NCBI GenBank assembly: GCA_948847595.1 | Contig: CAQOGY010000005.1 | Location: forward strand, 229,675-293,674 | Source of the DNA: an uncultured Bacteroides sp. | GTDB taxonomy: Bacteria; Bacteroidota; Bacteroidia; Bacteroidales; Bacteroidaceae | Reading direction: 5' to 3' | DNA: 64,000 nucleotides | The notes under the pieces: model-generated | Database searches by the model: none | Told to the model about the DNA's origin: nothing | What the model saw: only the letters and a program-made list of their open reading frames with translations | Made by a program: the position numbers and the translations under genes | Shown: piece after piece, positions 60,294 to 64,000 of the stretch | Layout: the number at the start of each line of letters is the position of its first letter | Position numbering within the stretch: position 1 is the stretch's first letter

Positions 60294-62051
60294 CTATTTG
60301 ACACTTCTTTCGGCAATCAATTCCTTCAGTTGCTGCTGGAATCCTTCATACTCCTCAGATTTGAACTTCGAATAGTTCATCTGCTTGCATACGTTAATCA
60401 TCTTCTTGAAGTAATCCATTACATCATTGAAGTTATCAAACTCAAATTCCGTATGGCAGATGTCGATAATCATATTCAGAATATCTTCCTGACGTTCCAT
60501 CGGAGTTACCGCGTCGATTTCGTCGAAAGCATCCTGCTGCAGGATAACGAAGTCGATCAATTCTGATTTCCAGAAAGTAACATGGTATTCTACCGGCACA
60601 CCGTCGTCACCAAGGATATTAATCTGTTCGGCAATTTCCTTACCACGCTGCAAGCGTGTTTTCAGTTCATTTACCTTACCAATCCATTCACCATTGATAT
60701 GACTTTTGATATATTCCTCAAATTCCGGATATTCGATATATTTAGAATAAGAATCAATCGGGTTCACAGCCGGATAACGTTTCTTATCGGCACGATCCTG
60801 TTCCAAAGCATAGAAACAACGGGCTACTTTCTTCGTATTTTCAGTTACCGGTTCTTTCAAGTTACCACCGGCGGGAGATACCGTACCGATGAACGTAATA
60901 GAGCCTGTTTCGCCATTGCTTAGTTTTACGTATCCTGCACGACCGTAGAAGTTGGAGATGATAGCCGAAATATCCATCGGGAAAGCATCCGGTCCGGGCA
61001 ACTCCTCCATACGGTTGGACATTTCACGCAAAGCCTGTGCCCAACGGGAAGTAGAGTCGGCCATCAACAGAACCTTCAATCCCATTGAACGGTAATATTC
61101 TGCCAAAGTCATTGCCGTATATACAGATGCTTCACGGGCAGCTACCGGCATGTTTGAAGTATTGGCGATAATGATGGTACGTTCCATCAACTTACGCCCT
61201 GTGTGCGGGTCGACCAGTTCGGGGAACTCCGTAAAGATTTCCACAACCTCGTTTGCACGTTCACCACAAGCGGCGATAATAACGATGTCCGCTTCCGCCT
61301 GTTTGGAGATGGCGTGCTGAAGCACTGTCTTACCCGTACCGAACGGGCCAGGAATAAAGCCAGTACCACCTTCCACAATCGGGTTCAGCGTGTCGATTAC
61401 ACGTACACCTGTTTCCAACAATTTGAAAGGACGCGGTTTTTCCTTGTAGTTCGTCATGGCACGTTTCACCGGCCATCTCTGAATCATAGTCACAGGGATA
61501 TCGTTTCCTTCTTCATCCGTCAGGATAGCAATCGTGTCTTCTATTCTATAGTCACCTTCCGGCATGATTGTTTTAACGGTAGCCGTTCCGTCCATTGTGA
61601 ACGGAGCCATTATCTTCAATGGCTGGAAGTTCTCATCTACCTGTCCCAACCATGCAGAAGCCTGCACTTTGTCGCCGACATTTGCCAATGGAACGAAATG
61701 CCACATACGTTCCTTATCCAACGGATACGTATATTCTCCTCTTTTCAGGAAAACTCCGTCCATCTTGTCGAGGTCATTCTGCAGACCATCATAGTTTTTC
61801 GATAACATACCCGGACCTAATGTCACTTCGAGCATGTGTCCTGTAAATTCGGCTTCGGCGCCCACCTTCAGTCCGCGGGTGCTTTCAAACACCTGGACAT
61901 ATACATGTGAACCTACAACCTTAATCACCTCCGCCATCAACTTATCGCCACCGGTCGAGATATAACAAATCTCATTCTGAGCTACCGGGCCGTCAACGAC
62001 GAGGGTCACCATGTTGGCAATAACGCCACTAACAGTTCCTTTTGTTGCCAT
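60294..62051 (-). CDS. ntpA: V-type ATPase catalytic subunit A
   Basis: 585 residues. Walker A appears as GPFGTGKTVLQHAI, Walker B as LKVLLMADSTSRWAQALREM, with the catalytic-side GERANEVVEIFTEFPEL and the A-type non-homologous insertion (about 110-200). Family members usually have GPFGSGKTV; Thr for Ser is a conservative change. It hydrolyses or makes ATP in the soluble head. It lies 17 nt after the DUF2764 gene. Confidence 0.95.
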   Translation of the reverse strand: MATKGTVSGVIANMVTLVVDGPVAQNEICYISTGGDKLMAEVIKVVGSHVYVQVFESTRGLKVGAEAEFTGHMLEVTLGPGMLSKNYDGLQNDLDKMDGVFLKRGEYTYPLDKERMWHFVPLANVGDKVQASAWLGQVDENFQPLKIMAPFTMDGTATVKTIMPEGDYRIEDTIAILTDEEGNDIPVTMIQRWPVKRAMTNYKEKPRPFKLLETGVRVIDTLNPIVEGGTGFIPGPFGTGKTVLQHAISKQAEADIVIIAACGERANEVVEIFTEFPELVDPHTGRKLMERTIIIANTSNMPVAAREASVYTAMTLAEYYRSMGLKVLLMADSTSRWAQALREMSNRMEELPGPDAFPMDISAIISNFYGRAGYVKLSNGETGSITFIGTVSPAGGNLKEPVTENTKKVARCFYALEQDRADKKRYPAVNPIDSYSKYIEYPEFEEYIKSHINGEWIGKVNELKTRLQRGKEIAEQINILGDDGVPVEYHVTFWKSELIDFVILQQDAFDEIDAVTPMERQEDILNMIIDICHTEFEFDNFNDVMDYFKKMINVCKQMNYSKFKSEEYEGFQQQLKELIAERSVK

Positions 62052-62068
62052 ATATTTTTAATAATTTA

Positions 62069-62911
62069 TTATCTGAATTCTGCAGGGATCTGCACTTCGT
62101 TCTTCAACGATTCGATGATGCTTCTGAACAACTGATTTCCTCTCTCCTTATCCAATGAGATCCACCGTTCAATCATTTCCAACTTCAACAAGAAAGCGAA
62201 AATGCGTTCGATGGTGAAATAATCAAAGAAGATGGCATCTTCCATCCAGTTCCATCGCAAAGCGTCGAGTTTCTTCTCACGTTCCACCAATTCCGTAATC
62301 TCACTGATTTTCACCAACGATTCAAAAACTTCCACCTCACCGGACAATCCGAAGTCGCGGGCACTCGACGTACGCAAAGCTTCGCATACTTCCGTGTTAC
62401 CTACGACATTGGAAGCGATATCCCATTTGAATTTACGGCTTGTAAATGCGACAAGGATATTATTAATGTTGAGGTTGAATTCAAACCAGGCAGAAACAAA
62501 CTTATTTCCACACTTCATGGCATATTCGTAATACAATGCAGCCAGATGGTCTTCGTGCAAAGCCGTGCTTTCAGCAGGCGTATTCAAATAATCGATGATA
62601 AATGTAGAGAGATAAGCCGGAAATTCTTTGGGGCTGATTTCTCCGCCTTCCCTCAGAATAGAAATATATTCGGTGAGTTCCGCAGCAGAGTAGTTTCCCC
62701 GTTTGTCGATTTCGGCTTCTTTATCTTTGAGAAGTTTCAGCACATTCGCATTATCAAACTTCAGATAAAACAAGTCAATCAACTTCTGGTCTGAAGCAGA
62801 CAATCCCGGGTAGATTTCAGTTTTAAAATCGGCTACTGTATAGCTCAGTTTGCTGTCTTCCAGCGAAAGTTCCGGCAAACCTGCTACCAAGTAATAGTAC
62901 TTACTACTCAT
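62069..62911 (-). CDS. DUF2764-family V-ATPase operon protein, possible C-subunit counterpart
   Basis: 280 residues, helical and acidic, starting MSSKYYYLVAGLPELSLEDS, with WMEDAIFFDYFTIERIFAFL and LEMIERWISLDKERGNQLFR near the end. This DUF2764 family occurs in V-ATPase operons of Bacteroidetes and some other phyla at the place where subunit C/d is found elsewhere. The tail pattern resembles the helical C/d subunit, so it may join the central stalk to the ring. That role is inference; no gene for a standard C subunit is present in the operon. Confidence 0.75.
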   Translation of the reverse strand: MSSKYYYLVAGLPELSLEDSKLSYTVADFKTEIYPGLSASDQKLIDLFYLKFDNANVLKLLKDKEAEIDKRGNYSAAELTEYISILREGGEISPKEFPAYLSTFIIDYLNTPAESTALHEDHLAALYYEYAMKCGNKFVSAWFEFNLNINNILVAFTSRKFKWDIASNVVGNTEVCEALRTSSARDFGLSGEVEVFESLVKISEITELVEREKKLDALRWNWMEDAIFFDYFTIERIFAFLLKLEMIERWISLDKERGNQLFRSIIESLKNEVQIPAEFR

Positions 62912-62922
62912 AGTCGCTTCTT

Positions 62923-63513
62923 TTAAAATAGCATTTCTACTAATTGAGGACGCAAGAACGCTTTGAAGTAATTCATGAATTCTTCTTCTCCGAAGTTCAC
63001 CTTATAGGAACCGTCCGCCGGAGAAACAGTGAATAAAGTTTTGATACCGTTTACTTGCTGTATAGTCACTCCCTTATCCAACAAAGCTTTTGCATGAGCA
63101 GCAAAATACTTTTTCAGTGATTCCGCGTCGGCTGTCGAGATGACGATAGGTTCGTCTATACTCCACTTAGAAGCCAATGCAACGATAAACGCATTCAGAT
63201 AATCTTTATCTTGTGCGAAATCCTTCACAGAAGTAGTTACTAACTTGTCAGTTACCATAGTAGCGACCTCAGACTTGAGTGCATTAACAGCCTGACCGGC
63301 AAACAGTTTTAACTCTGATTTTGTATTTTCCACCAATTCATCGGCGGATTTACGAGAGGAATTTACAATTGATTCTGCTTCTTTGCGAGCATCCTCAATG
63401 ATTTTTTTTGCTTCTTCCTGAGCATTCGCGATAAGTTTCTGCGCTTCTTCGTTTCCTTTTTCCACGCCTTCACGATAAATCTTATCGGTCAACTCTTGAA
63501 TTTTGTTTTCCAT
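62923..63513 (-). CDS. ntpE: V-type ATPase subunit E (peripheral stalk)
   Basis: 196 residues. The N-terminal 90 form a long charged helix (KIYREGVEKGNEEAQKLIAN, AQEEAKKIIEDARKEAESIV), the peripheral stalk coiled coil. The C-terminal globular domain (DYLNAFIVALASKWSIDEPI ... YKVNFGEEEFMNYFKAFLRP) would bind the head. First gene of the operon. A -7 box TAAATTTG on the minus strand (63581 to 63574) lies about 60 nt upstream. Confidence 0.88.
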   Translation of the reverse strand: MENKIQELTDKIYREGVEKGNEEAQKLIANAQEEAKKIIEDARKEAESIVNSSRKSADELVENTKSELKLFAGQAVNALKSEVATMVTDKLVTTSVKDFAQDKDYLNAFIVALASKWSIDEPIVISTADAESLKKYFAAHAKALLDKGVTIQQVNGIKTLFTVSPADGSYKVNFGEEEFMNYFKAFLRPQLVEMLF

Positions 63514-64000
63514 ATCAACAGGAGTATTTAGTATTATTACTGTATTAATTGTGTACCTTTCTTAGATTCTCGCCAAATTTACAAAAATCAATTTGATAAA
63601 AAAGAGAAAGATGAAAAGAAAAATATTCCCTTGCGAAAAAATCACAGTTATACACTGTTTTTATTCCGTTTTTCCCCCTTTCTTATAACGAAATGACACT
63701 TTTCTGATTTTATCTGGCGAGAAAGCAAATATAGGAAATCTAAAAGACATCTGAAAACGGGCAAATACCGAAAGCGACAAATGGGATACTAAAACGGATA
63801 TATTAAAGACTAAATAATAAAATAAGAAATTTAGGTAAAAAAGATGAGGGGGCATGTAGAAAACAGTAGCAAAAAAGAAAATATAGGGTAAACAACAAAA
63901 GTGCATAGAGCAAAATACGAGGTATATAGAGCAAACCATGAGATATATAAAAACAGAAAGCCCCTTGATTCTTTCGTTGAATCAAGGGGCTTCTTAAAAA
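63514..64000. other. Right-edge intergenic region
   Basis: AT-rich DNA with no credible gene. It holds two minus-strand -7-like boxes facing the V-ATPase operon (TAAATTTG at 63581 to 63574, TATATTTG at 63733 to 63726) and a terminator at the edge. Confidence 0.5.
63958..63992 (-). terminator. Terminator of a gene beyond the right edge
   Basis: AAGCCCCTTGATTC (63958-63971) and GAATCAAGGGGCTT (63979-63992) form a perfect 14-bp stem. On the minus strand it is followed by TCTGTTTTTAT, so it probably ends a leftward gene outside the window. Confidence 0.75.

Overview
The window reads as a chromosomal segment of a gut Bacteroides, close to the B. thetaiotaomicron group. This rests on SusC/SusD genes, an ECF sigma/FecR anti-sigma pair, hybrid two-component relatives, a eukaryote-type glycogen synthase, a bacterial V-type ATPase, weak Shine-Dalgarno sequences, and many promoters of the Bacteroides form (-33 TTTG/TTG, about 18-21 nt, -7 TAnnTTTG). 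The species call is inference; no database was searched. No rRNA, tRNA, CRISPR array or intact insertion sequence was seen.

Layout. 1-1746: the end of an AspT/YidE-type transporter gene and a CDF metal exporter. 2041-6648: a hexuronate module, with KDPG aldolase and KDG kinase leftward and a LacI regulator and altronate dehydratase rightward, separated by a divergent promoter region with two TGTGCnnGCACA palindromes. 6898-9173: a membrane protein, a winged-helix regulator and CreD, behind a promoter that contains a palindrome. 9174-12312: small genes and regulatory DNA, including a candidate orphan small RNA, a GNAT enzyme, a toxin-antitoxin-like pair with a frameshifted PIN toxin, and a divergent HxlR/DJ-1 pair. 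12313-18699: two sensor kinases and a Na+/H+ antiporter. 18806-19357: ribosomal protein S16. 19534-26352: the L-fucose operon fucR-I-A-K-mutarotase-P.

26544-38731 is a polysaccharide utilization locus: ECF sigma, FecR anti-sigma, SusC, SusD, three consecutive GH18-fold lipoproteins and a DUF1735-LamG lipoprotein. The canonical EndoH/F1 motif in the third GH18 protein points to N-glycan cleavage, which fits its position beside fucose catabolism. The susC leader carries a strong terminator on the opposite strand, ending a candidate cis-antisense RNA across the susC start. This resembles the DonS arrangement reported for N-glycan loci in Bacteroides and is the most interesting signal here.

39235-44037 is an accessory stretch: an Rpn/PD-(D/E)XK protein with an in-frame minisatellite, a relic of an AAA-ATPase gene, and two related, catalytically eroded hybrid-kinase/AraC regulators with duplicated upstream boxes. 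44214-51345: a DUF4840 lipoprotein, an AlkD-like protein, a polyamine ABC transporter (potABCD, leftward) and a TlpA-like lipoprotein. 51486-55749: glycogen phosphorylase and synthase. 55955-63513: a V-type ATPase operon (K, I, D, B, A, a DUF2764 protein, E, read leftward) with Na+-type ligands in subunit K. Terminator hairpins separate most blocks.
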